Below, one piece after another: positions 15,667-22,091 of a stretch of 22,091 bases of DNA. A model generated the notes under the pieces. The model was not told the origin of the DNA. It did no database searches and worked only from the letters and a program-made list of their open reading frames with translations. Where the stretch lies: the NCBI GenBank assembly GCA_964607425.1, contig CAZSKQ010000055.1, forward strand, positions 1 to 22,091, given 5' to 3'. Positions within the stretch are counted from its first letter, which is position 1. Every line of letters starts with the position of its first letter. The position numbers were made by a program, and so were the translations under genes. The DNA comes from IDS-8 sp964607425 (GTDB lineage Bacteria; Pseudomonadota; Gammaproteobacteria; Steroidobacterales; Woeseiaceae).

Positions 15667-15993
15667 TCACAGTTTTCCGGGCGCTTCGCCGGATTCGTCG
15701 CCGGCCTCGCTGCCGCCCGGCCCGAGTTGCCGGAAACCCCATAGCGTGAGGCGCGCGAGTTGCCACAGGAGGTAGGGAGAGAGCAGCAGGAACCACGCGG
15801 CCGGTTCGCCCTCGCGCAACTCGCGATGCAGCGCGCCGAAGAAGCCGCTGAACCCGCCGCTGCCGTATTCGCCGAAGATCGCCTGGCCGACCAGGTAGAT
15901 GCACAGCGGGAGGAGGGCCAGGCCCAGGAAGACCAGGACCGCCAGGATCGCTGTTTCCTTCAACAGCCGGTTCTTCAATTCAACGGATCCCAC
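15667..15993 (-). CDS. Small membrane protein, unknown function
   Basis: A 108-residue protein with two predicted membrane helices: about 12-36 (TAILAVLVFLGLALLPLCIY and onward) and about 66-86 (AAWFLLLSPYLLWQLARLTL). The loop GQAIFGEYGSGGFSGFFGAL is glycine and aromatic rich; a Gly/Glu-rich hydrophilic tail follows the second helix. I do not recognise a named family. The GTG at 15993 is taken as the start, with GGAACGG about ten bases upstream; a TTG five codons in is an alternative. It lies 78 bases downstream of another small membrane protein gene on the same strand. Confidence 0.65.
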   Translation of the reverse strand: MGSVELKNRLLKETAILAVLVFLGLALLPLCIYLVGQAIFGEYGSGGFSGFFGALHRELREGEPAAWFLLLSPYLLWQLARLTLWGFRQLGPGGSEAGDESGEAPGKL

Positions 15994-16071
15994 GATTACG
16001 GCAGCCGTTCCGCCAGGTCACCGCATCGTTCACCAAGCCCCGCGGCAGGTCAACCCCCGGCGTGGAATCCT

Positions 16072-16380
16072 TCAAGCGCGCGGCGAGTTGTCCCGGGAGG
16101 CGCGCCGCGCACGCCGCCGCTTGCGCAGCACGGCAAACGAGAGATGCAGGCAGGCGAGCGAGAACAGCAGGTAATGCGGCACAACCCAAAGCCAGGTGCT
16201 GACATAAAGCGTCGCGAAAAAAGCCGCCAGTCCGGCGGCGAGGTAAAACCATGGCAAGCTGTCGTACAGGAATTTCGGCAGCCAGATCTTTTTCGTGGCC
16301 AGCTGCTCGGCGCTGCGCGCTATGTCCTTGGTCGCGCTCAGGTCCATCTGGTTCGGCGCCGTCCCGGGCACGGTGTGCAT
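16072..16380 (-). CDS. Small membrane protein, unknown function
   Basis: A protein of about 102 residues with an N-terminal cytoplasmic helix (ATKDIARSAEQLATKKIW), two adjacent hydrophobic segments (about 42-60, PWFYLAAGLAAFFATLYVST, and about 63-82, WVVPHYLLFSLACLHLSFAV), and a strongly basic C-terminus (RKRRRARRASRDN). By the positive-inside rule both ends should be cytoplasmic. I do not recognise a family. The start is uncertain: ATG 16380, ATG 16347 and GTG 16425 are all in frame and none has a strong ribosome site. It lies 100 bases downstream of the FHA gene on the same strand. Confidence 0.6.
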   Translation of the reverse strand: MHTVPGTAPNQMDLSATKDIARSAEQLATKKIWLPKFLYDSLPWFYLAAGLAAFFATLYVSTWLWVVPHYLLFSLACLHLSFAVLRKRRRARRASRDNSPRA

Positions 16381-16480
16381 CTGCTGTCTGCGAGGATTGA
16401 GCGCGAGACTAGCTCGAACCGGCACGGTTTGCCGTGATTGGCCTCACAGAACGCCGGCGGTATGCCGAAATGCGCCGAGC

Positions 16481-18049
16481 TCAGCGCATCGGGCGTTCCT
16501 CGAAGCGGAACTCGGCCGAGCCGACGGTAAGCTGGTCGCCGCTTTTCAGCACTTTTTCCGACACCCGCATACCGTTGACGTAAATGCCGTTCTTGCTGCC
16601 CCAGTCGACGATTCGGGTGCTGTCGTTGGCGCACACGACGACAGCGTGCCGCCGGCTTATGAATTGCTGCTTGAGCTGGATATCGTTGTGCGCGGTGCGG
16701 CCGATGGTCAGCTTGTTCTTGAACAGGGGAAAGCGGACTTCCTGCCCGTCGATGTGGCCGATGAGCAGGCGGGTGGTTCGCTCCTTGTCGGCGCCGTGCT
16801 TTTCGTCCGCTGCCGATGCCCGGCGCTCGGCGGGCCGCGCCGACGCTATCTCGGCCTGGACCTCGGACGCGTCCTGCGGCTTGTCGGCGAGCTCGGCGAG
16901 CAACACGCTGATTGCGGCATCCTTGTTCTCTATCTTGCTCTCGGCATCCTCGAGATCCCGTTGCAGCCGCTCGACCCGGTCTTCGAGCCTCGCAAGCTCC
17001 TCGTCTCGCGCTTCTTCGGCCTGCGAGAGCTGCGATTCGAGGGCGCGCCGGGAGCCGGTCGTCTCCGCGAGTTCCGACTCGAGTTGCTCGTTGGCCGTCC
17101 GGCTCGCGGCGACGGCCTCCCGGGCCGCTGAAAGCTCGGTGCGCGCGTCCTCGAGCGCCGCTTCGAGGCTCATCCGCTCGTCGCTGCGCTCCTCCTGCAA
17201 GGCGGCAATCGCGCGGCTTTCGGCTGCCAGCTGTTCGCGCAGCTCCTCGATCTCCAGCAATGCGCCCTCGAGCTCGCCTTGCGTGCTGCGCCACGAAGCG
17301 GTTGCCGCTTCGAGTTCCGCCGCCTGCGCCTGCACCTGGCGCCGCAGGGTATCGGCATAGGCTTCGTTTCTTGCCGCCTGTTCGCGCAACGCGCGAATCT
17401 CCTCCTTGTACCCGAGTACGGCACCGGTGAGCCGCTCGTTCTCCTGCCGCAGCCGTTGTTGCGTGTCTTCCGCCTCGAGTGCCGCGCTCGGCGATACCAA
17501 CCCGGCGACTTGCTCCTCGAGCGCTTTGCACCGGGCTTCCAGCGATTCCCGCGCTGCAAGCTCCTGTTCGTACTTGCCGGTCATCCCGGCAAGCTGCGAT
17601 TGCGTTTCGAGACTTTCCTGCCGCGCGCGTTCGGACTCCCGAAGGCGGGATTCCAGCTCGGCATAGGCCCGGTCCCGCTCGCCGAGGTTTTCGCGGGCCG
17701 CGAGCAGCGCCTCGCGCGTCTCCTCGAGGTCGGTGGTCACGCCTTCCGTGATCGCCTCGCGCGCCTTGAGCTCGGTTTCGAGGCCGCTTTTGCGGGCTCG
17801 CAGTTGCTCGAGGTCGTATTCGAGCCGCCCGATGTAGTCGTCGCGCTCGCGCAGCGCGACCTGCAGGGTCTCGAGAGACTTGCCCTCGCGGGCGGCGTCC
17901 GGGTTCTCGAACGCGTGCGTGGCGGCATCCGCTTCGGCCTCGTAGTCGAGTGCCGGGTCGGGCCAGGTGGCCGGCAGCAGTTCGAGTTCCGTGGTGTCGT
18001 CGTCCAGCTCGGCGGCTAAATCATGGGCATTTTTATTGTCATTCGCCAT
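16481..18049 (-). CDS. Long coiled-coil protein with C-terminal FHA domain
   Basis: A 522-residue soluble protein. Residues about 1-50 are acidic and probably disordered. Residues about 55-395 form a nearly continuous acidic coiled coil full of Glu, Ala, Leu, Arg and Gln heptads. The C-terminal FHA domain (about 445-515) retains the core phosphothreonine-binding residues: G450-R451 in LTIGRTAHNDIQL, S465 and H468 in ISRRH, and N487 and N492 in SKNGIYVNG. FHA domains read phosphothreonine on partner proteins, but no kinase is visible here; SrkA further along is the only kinase-fold gene in the window. There is no signal peptide. The ATG at 18049 lacks a clear ribosome site. It starts 30 bases after the lipoprotein peptidase gene, so the two are probably co-transcribed. 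Confidence 0.85.
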   Translation of the reverse strand: MANDNKNAHDLAAELDDDTTELELLPATWPDPALDYEAEADAATHAFENPDAAREGKSLETLQVALRERDDYIGRLEYDLEQLRARKSGLETELKAREAITEGVTTDLEETREALLAARENLGERDRAYAELESRLRESERARQESLETQSQLAGMTGKYEQELAARESLEARCKALEEQVAGLVSPSAALEAEDTQQRLRQENERLTGAVLGYKEEIRALREQAARNEAYADTLRRQVQAQAAELEAATASWRSTQGELEGALLEIEELREQLAAESRAIAALQEERSDERMSLEAALEDARTELSAAREAVAASRTANEQLESELAETTGSRRALESQLSQAEEARDEELARLEDRVERLQRDLEDAESKIENKDAAISVLLAELADKPQDASEVQAEIASARPAERRASAADEKHGADKERTTRLLIGHIDGQEVRFPLFKNKLTIGRTAHNDIQLKQQFISRRHAVVVCANDSTRIVDWGSKNGIYVNGMRVSEKVLKSGDQLTVGSAEFRFEERPMR

Positions 18050-18079
18050 GGCTTGAGTTTACCACGCACGGGCAGGTCC

Positions 18080-19327
18080 CTACTTGGGGCACCCGGGAAG
18101 GTTTTTCAGCGCGGCCACGGGTTCGCCGGCTACTTCCGCGGCGATCTCGCGCAACCGGTCGACCGTGATCGGCAGGTCCAGGTCCGCCAGCGCCGCCAGC
18201 ACCGCGTCGAGGCTCGCGCGGCCGTCCGTTTTCTCACGGATCTCGATGTCCAGCCTGCGCAGGATGCCCACCGCGCGCGCCGTGCGGCTGCCGCTGGAGT
18301 GCCTGGCGCAGAGGGTTCGCGCTTCGCTGCCCCATTTCGCGAGGTCCCGGTGAGCGATCTCGTAGCGCCGTTCGTCCACCGTGCCGCTGCGCCGCAGCAC
18401 TTCGAGTGCGTAGTACTCGGCAAAACCTTCGACGATCCAGTCGTCGCCGTCCTCGGCGCGCAAGGCCATACCGACGTGGAGCACTTCGTGCAGCAGGGTG
18501 CTGGTGCCGTTTTCGCTGATGAGCGGGCGATCGGCGTGGATGTACAGCGATTTCGGTCCTGACAGTCCACCGCGCCACATGGGCTCGCCCGCGCTGACGA
18601 TCGTCAGCCGGTCGGGAAAATCCGGCAGGAGGCGCAAGACGTCGGGCAAGGTCCAGTGCAGGAGCGCGAGGATGTCCAGCCGGCGGACCCCGTGGCCGGT
18701 CGGCCCCGCGACCTTGGCGCGCACACCGTCGATCGTGGCGTAACGCACACCCAGCTCGCCGAGAACCATCCAGCCCTTCGGCGTATCGAAACGGCGCCCC
18801 GGATCGTCGATTTCGAAGGTGTCGTCACTGCTGAAGTAGGGCGTGACCGACGACCAGCCCCGCGGCAGGTCGAAGGTCAGGCGAGTGTCGCTGCGCGCGC
18901 CTTTGAGGGTGCGCGTGTGCGCCGACGGGATGATGTCCTCGCCCCGGAACAGCGCCCAGCTGCCGGTCACGTAGGCGTCGTAGCCACTGTCGCTGCGCAG
19001 GTGCTCGAGATGTGCGAACCAGCTCAGCCGGCCGCCACTGTCCGGCGGCAGCCAGTTCACCCGGCCGTCCGCGATCGAGATCTCGCCATCGCCTTCGATA
19101 TCCTGGATGCGGCCGTCAAGCAGCGTCATCTCGAGCCCGCGCAGGTAGGCGTCGTCCTGCTCGAGGGTGAGCACCACGCGGGCGCCCCTGGCGGCGGGCA
19201 GCAGCGTTACCGCGTAATCCAGGCGATACACGCGGCCGTCCTCCGCATCGGCGGCGGCCGATAACCCGCAGCCGGGCAAGACGGCGGCGAGCGCCGCAAG
19301 CAGCATGAGGCGCGAGACATGGTTCAT
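18080..19327 (-). CDS. Lipoprotein zinc metallopeptidase (gluzincin-like)
   Basis: A 415-residue predicted lipoprotein: signal peptide ending in lipobox LPGC with C20 as the acylation site. Residues about 30-180 are likely beta-rich, as in the N-terminal domain of M61 or M1 peptidases. The catalytic motif is HEVLH (H280, E281, H284), followed by WIVEGFAEYYA in which E300 matches the third zinc ligand of the gluzincin motif (NEGFA in M1). The gap between H284 and E300 is 15 residues, not the 18 of classical M1 enzymes, so the family is uncertain; M61-like is my best guess. It should act in the periplasm, anchored to a membrane. The start ATG 19327 lacks a clear ribosome site. Divergent from the NlpC/P60 gene, only 62 bases away. 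Confidence 0.8.
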   Translation of the reverse strand: MNHVSRLMLLAALAAVLPGCGLSAAADAEDGRVYRLDYAVTLLPAARGARVVLTLEQDDAYLRGLEMTLLDGRIQDIEGDGEISIADGRVNWLPPDSGGRLSWFAHLEHLRSDSGYDAYVTGSWALFRGEDIIPSAHTRTLKGARSDTRLTFDLPRGWSSVTPYFSSDDTFEIDDPGRRFDTPKGWMVLGELGVRYATIDGVRAKVAGPTGHGVRRLDILALLHWTLPDVLRLLPDFPDRLTIVSAGEPMWRGGLSGPKSLYIHADRPLISENGTSTLLHEVLHVGMALRAEDGDDWIVEGFAEYYALEVLRRSGTVDERRYEIAHRDLAKWGSEARTLCARHSSGSRTARAVGILRRLDIEIREKTDGRASLDAVLAALADLDLPITVDRLREIAAEVAGEPVAALKNLPGCPK

Positions 19328-19389
19328 GGTGCGTTAAGGACCGGGTCGGTAAGGTAATCTGGAACGCTCAAGGGGACGCAGTTTTCCAT

Positions 19390-19911
19390 ATGTCATTGCC
19401 GCCTTCCAGAACTGTTCGCTGGCTGTTGGCCGCTGCACCGCTGGTGCTCGGGGCCTGCGGCGGCGCGCCTGTGCGGCTGCCGGATACCGGTGCCGACGTG
19501 GCGAGGATTCCCGCGGCCGCGGCCCCGGCCGCGACGCACGCTGCCGCGGCCGGTGAGCGGGCGGCCGCAATCGCGGCCGGCCAGGTGGGTGTGCCGTATC
19601 GGTACGGCGGCCGTTCGAGCGACGGCTTCGACTGCAGCGGCCTCGTGAGCTATGCCTGGGCGCAGGCCGGAACTGCCGTGCCGCGCACCACGCGCGGGTT
19701 GTGGCGGCAGCTCGAGCCCGTGGAAGAGGGCGACCTCAGGCCTGGCGACGTCCTGTTCTTCGACATCGCCGGGAAGCCCTCGCACGTGGGGATCTACCTG
19801 GGCCGGGGCCGGTTCGTGCACGCGCCGTCTACCGGGCGCGAGGTCGGCGTCGAGGCGATGGGCTCGCCGTACTATCGGCGCGCGTTCATCCGTGGCGGCC
19901 GGCCGCGCTGA
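19390..19911 (+). CDS. NlpC/P60 family lipoprotein, peptidoglycan endopeptidase
   Basis: A 173-residue lipoprotein with lipobox LGAC (C23), an Ala/Pro-rich spacer (about 30-55), and a NlpC/P60 cysteine peptidase domain (about 55-168). The catalytic Cys82 lies in FDCSGLVSYAW, His132 in SHVGIYLG and the third residue His144 in FVHAPS. Enzymes of this type cut peptide crosslinks or stems in peptidoglycan, as E. coli MepS/Spr and NlpC do. It should sit in the outer membrane facing the periplasm. The ATG at 19390 is fixed by the signal peptide; AAGGGGA lies about 13 bases upstream, a long spacing. Prc, which degrades MepS in E. coli, is encoded 5.5 kb away, but a link is speculative. Confidence 0.9.
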   Translation: MSLPPSRTVRWLLAAAPLVLGACGGAPVRLPDTGADVARIPAAAAPAATHAAAAGERAAAIAAGQVGVPYRYGGRSSDGFDCSGLVSYAWAQAGTAVPRTTRGLWRQLEPVEEGDLRPGDVLFFDIAGKPSHVGIYLGRGRFVHAPSTGREVGVEAMGSPYYRRAFIRGGRPR

Positions 19912-19937
19912 AGACGACTCGCCAGGGCCGGGAAATG

Positions 19938-19949
19938 GCCGCTAGCGGC
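19938..19949. terminator. Short perfect palindrome between convergent genes
   Basis: GCCGCTAGCGGC is a perfect 12-base palindrome between the ends of the NlpC/P60 gene (plus) and the lipoprotein gene (minus), inside a 41-base gap. A second overlapping pairing GGCC (19926-19929 with 19937-19940) is possible. Position suggests a shared terminator, but the loop would be very tight and no T run follows. Confidence 0.25.
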
Positions 19950-19952
19950 GCC

Positions 19953-20657
19953 TCAGCTCGCCTGCCGGGCCGAATCGCCGACGATGAACAGCTTGAGCTG
20001 TTCGGCGAGGCCGCCGCAGGCGTGCGACTGGGTGCGCGCGATGAGCGGGATCGGGATGACAATGGCCGGCAGGAACGAGGTCCCGCTGACGTCGGCGCTC
20101 ACCGTGCCGGCATCTTCCAGGCCGTCCAGGTCCCAGACCGACGCCTGGTACTTGGCGTCATTCTGCCACCATGCGAAACCGAAGCAGCCGCCGCCGCCTG
20201 GACCGGCCGCGCATGACATGCTGCCGCCGCCGGCCACGCGGTCGGTGCTGCCGTCCAGCCACACCACGTAGCGCACGCCTTGCTCCTCGATCATGTCCGC
20301 CACGCCGGGCCGCTGCATGAGCTCCGGCAAGCCCTTGCTCTCGGCCGGCGCGGTGCGTGGCTCGAACCAGGGGAACAGGGCGTCCACAAACTCCTTGTTC
20401 GGGATCACGCGCAGCCCCGAATCGCCCGAGCTGATCTCCTTGCCGACGCAGGCGATGAAGTCGGCCTCCGTCTCGTTGCCGAGGTGATAGCTCTTCGCCA
20501 TGATGACGACGCCTTCACCGGGCGTGATGCCGGTCGCTTCCTGGCGCACGTCCTCGACGCGCGACGTCACGCAACCGGACAAACCCACGGCCAATGCCGC
20601 GACCATGATCCCCCGCCCGCCGTAGTAAGCGATCCGATTCAGCCTAGCCGGAATCAT
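19953..20657 (-). CDS. Predicted lipoprotein of unknown function (Gly/Cys motif)
   Basis: A 234-residue predicted lipoprotein with lipobox LSGC (C29). I cannot name the family, though a similar motif order appears familiar from other Gammaproteobacteria. Conserved-looking segments are GVVIMAKSYHLGNETEADFI (about 49-68), with C70 following; YVVWLDGSTDR (130-140); a Gly/Cys-rich stretch SMSCAAGPGGGGCFGFAWW with C149 and C158; and GTSFLPAIVIPIPLIARTQ with C214 after it. Four cysteines in the mature part could form disulfides in the periplasm. The ATG at 20657 has GGAGG nine bases upstream. The start overlaps the end of the upstream lipoprotein gene by 14 bases, so translation is probably coupled and the products may work together. 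Confidence 0.75.
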   Translation of the reverse strand: MIPARLNRIAYYGGRGIMVAALAVGLSGCVTSRVEDVRQEATGITPGEGVVIMAKSYHLGNETEADFIACVGKEISSGDSGLRVIPNKEFVDALFPWFEPRTAPAESKGLPELMQRPGVADMIEEQGVRYVVWLDGSTDRVAGGGSMSCAAGPGGGGCFGFAWWQNDAKYQASVWDLDGLEDAGTVSADVSGTSFLPAIVIPIPLIARTQSHACGGLAEQLKLFIVGDSARQAS

Positions 20658-21411
20658 CTTGCTCTTCCTCCGTAGCGGTCGTTAAAGCCTTGTCGACGGG
20701 CAGCGCTTCGACGCCGCCAGCCGTGTTCGCGGTCCGCGCGCGCCGCGACGCGACGAGCGCGCTGATATTCGCGGACTTGTCCATCTGCAGGATGACCAGC
20801 GCCGCGGCATCGCGCATGGCGAGCACCGCGGCATGGCGCAGCGCGTCGTCGCTGCCCATGAATGAGGCCATGCTCTTGCCGTAGGCGCTGAGCGGCCAGT
20901 TTGCGATCTCGTTGCCCTCTGCATCAAAGATCTTCAGCCGGTAGCGGATCCAGACGGCGAACGAATCGGTCTGGCTCTGCTCAGGGACAGAGAATTCGAA
21001 TGCGTCGATGCTGGGCTCGATCAGGGCGTCGATCGGCAGGCTGCCGGGATCGGTGTCGGGCGCCACGAAATTGCAGCGAGGACGCTGGTCCTGTCCGTCG
21101 CCATCGTCTTTGCCGGCGACGTTCGGCGGCTCCCCGATCACGGTGCATTCCGCGAACATGGCGCCGAAGAGCTGGGTGAACAGCATGCTGTTCGCGCGCC
21201 CCATGTCGATCGTCCATTCGTCCTTGCCGATGACTTTTTCCTTGTGGACGTAATGCTGGAACGCTTCCGGATAGCGGACCGCCACGGCGAGCGGCAGGGT
21301 CTCGATCAGGGGATCCGGGATGGCCGGGTTCTGGAGGGCGACGTGAGTGGAACAGCCGGACAGCGCAATCGATATTGCAACCGGAAACCACTTGCGGGGC
21401 TTTGCAATCAA
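20644..21411 (-). CDS. Predicted lipoprotein of unknown function
   Basis: A 255-residue predicted lipoprotein with lipobox LSGC (C20) after a short signal peptide (KPRKWFPVAISIA). I do not recognise the family. The mature part has a predicted mixed fold: PLAVAVRYPEAFQHYVH (about 41-57), a Met/Phe-rich amphipathic stretch MLFTQLFGAMFAECTVIG, an Asp/Gly-rich loop, and VWIRYRLKIFDAEGNEIANW (about 153-172) which looks like beta hairpins. A helix ALRHAAVLAMRDAAALVILQ precedes an acidic tail. The start is TTG at 21411; no ATG or GTG in the open upstream frame offers an alternative. The last 14 bases overlap the next lipoprotein gene. A weak promoter candidate lies about 100 bases upstream. Confidence 0.7.
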   Translation of the reverse strand: MIAKPRKWFPVAISIALSGCSTHVALQNPAIPDPLIETLPLAVAVRYPEAFQHYVHKEKVIGKDEWTIDMGRANSMLFTQLFGAMFAECTVIGEPPNVAGKDDGDGQDQRPRCNFVAPDTDPGSLPIDALIEPSIDAFEFSVPEQSQTDSFAVWIRYRLKIFDAEGNEIANWPLSAYGKSMASFMGSDDALRHAAVLAMRDAAALVILQMDKSANISALVASRRARTANTAGGVEALPVDKALTTATEEEQDDSG

Positions 21412-21512
21412 TCTGGAATCCCGAACACGGTTGGCAGCGGCGCGTCTTCCATTTCTGAGAGCATCACCGGCTTCGGGAGTTCCGCCGGGGCCTCCGCGAA
21501 GTCGATACTGTG

Positions 21513-21541
21513 ACTTTAGACCTGGCGCCGAAGCAGCGCAA
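21513..21541 (-). promoter_or_regulatory. Candidate promoter of the lipoprotein pair
   Basis: On the minus strand TTGCGC (21541-21536, four of six) and TAAAGT (21518-21513, four of six) are separated by 17 bases, about 95 bases before the TTG at 21411. The 230-base gap 21412-21641 also holds a small hairpin GCCGC-GGT-GCGGC (21611-21623), about 20 bases after the srkA stop, that could end srkA transcription. Nothing else was seen there. Confidence 0.3.
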
Positions 21542-21641
21542 ATTAACGCGCGCTACCCACGCGGAAGGGCCGGCGGCGGGATGTGCTCCGGTGAGCGTGG
21601 GCCTGCAGGTGCCGCGGTGCGGCGCGGGAAGCGTTCCGGCC

Positions 21642-22091
21642 TTATGTCATCCACACGAGGGGCGGTTCCTGTGTCAGCGCTGCCTGCTCGCGCAGCGCCA
21701 GGATGTGCTCGTCCCAGTAACGCGGCGTGTCGAACCAGGGAAATGCAATCCGGAACGCCGGATCCTCCCAGCGGCGCGCCAGCCAGGCCGCATAGTGCAT
21801 GATGCGCAGCGAGCGCAGCGCCTCGACCAGGTGCAGCTCGCGCGCGTCGAAGCGCCGGAACTCCTCGTAGCCTTCGAGCAAGGCGGCGAGCTGCGGGGTC
21901 TGCTCCTCGCGCCCGCCGGAGAGGAACATCCAGATGTCCTGTATCGCAGGCCCGCTGCGCACGTCGTCGAAATCGACGATGAAGAACTCGCTGCCGTCGT
22001 GCAGCACGTTCCCGGGGTGAAAATCGCCGTGCAGCCGGATTTCTTGCACGCGCCCGGCGCGCTCGAAGCAGCCGGCGACGTTGTCGAGCAG
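21642..22091 (-). CDS. srkA: Stress response kinase A (5' end outside window)
   Basis: The C-terminal 149 codons of a SrkA (YihE/RdoA) Ser/Thr kinase of the aminoglycoside-phosphotransferase fold. SrkA counters stress-induced cell death in E. coli. The visible part opens in the catalytic loop region with RLHGDFHPGN (catalytic Asp and metal-binding Asn), then IVDFDDVRSGPAIQDIWMFL (the DFG-equivalent Asp), and runs through YEEFRRFDARELHLVEALRS and WLARRWEDPAFRIAFPWF to EPPLVW. This follows the E. coli protein closely to its C-terminus. The frame stays open to base 22091, so the N-terminal lobe lies beyond the window. No overlap with the lipoprotein genes; the gap is 230 bases. Confidence 0.93.
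   Translation of the reverse strand: MLDNVAGCFERAGRVQEIRLHGDFHPGNVLHDGSEFFIVDFDDVRSGPAIQDIWMFLSGGREEQTPQLAALLEGYEEFRRFDARELHLVEALRSLRIMHYAAWLARRWEDPAFRIAFPWFDTPRYWDEHILALREQAALTQEPPLVWMT

Noticed and set aside
16295..18019. Several plus-strand open frames opposite the FHA gene
   Set aside because: The Glu/Ala/Arg-rich coiled coil leaves opposite frames open. Their Leu/Arg or Ser/Arg-rich products show no domains.
1..22091. CRISPR arrays, IS elements, tRNA or rRNA genes, integration sites
   Set aside because: I saw no regularly spaced repeats, no transposase or integrase frames, and no tRNA-like cloverleaf or rRNA segments on either strand by reading.

Overview
The window is about 22 kb of high-GC chromosomal DNA (low to mid 60s % by eye) from a gammaproteobacterium. 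The evidence is gene content and order: dnaX-ybaB-recR, the divergent rsgA/orn pair, the divergent ppsA/ppsR pair, a YgiM-type SH3 protein, DUF1249 (YqiB type), Prc with its long C-terminal tail, and SrkA. Several unnamed membrane proteins and lipoproteins resemble families I associate from memory with Xanthomonadales/Chromatiales/Woeseia-like lineages. That finer placement is inference. I saw no tRNA, rRNA, CRISPR array, IS element or phage gene.

Layout. (1) 1-2965, plus strand: DNA replication and repair (3' part of dnaX, ybaB/ebfC, recR), then hinT. (2) 3013-6023: rsgA on minus, divergent from orn, a DUF938 methyltransferase overlapping orn, and an SH3/coiled-coil/membrane-anchor protein. 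(3) 6069-9439: PEP synthase (ppsA, minus) facing away from its bifunctional kinase/phosphorylase regulator ppsR (plus). (4) 9529-11190: a DUF1249 protein, probably on a leaderless message, and an unnamed cytoplasmic coiled-coil protein. (5) 11206-13924, minus: a small unknown exported protein with its own palindrome-overlapped promoter, downstream of the periplasmic protease Prc. (6) 14232-19327: a small plus-strand membrane protein, then six consecutive minus-strand genes (DUF1232 protein, Pro-rich unknown, two small membrane proteins, FHA/coiled-coil protein, lipoprotein zinc peptidase). (7) 19390-22091: a NlpC/P60 lipoprotein, two overlapping unknown lipoprotein genes, and the 3' end of srkA cut by the window edge.

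How the genes work together. The first block is a replication/recombination operon. ppsA and ppsR form an enzyme-regulator pair for gluconeogenesis. From about 11 kb onward the theme is the cell envelope: one periplasmic protease, one peptidoglycan hydrolase, three further predicted lipoproteins (one a metallopeptidase) and four small membrane or exported proteins. No clear defence system, secretion system or biosynthetic cluster is present. The least explained items are the 343-residue coiled-coil protein, the lipoprotein pair at 19953-21411, the FHA/peptidase pair, and the regulated-looking promoter at 11731-11769.
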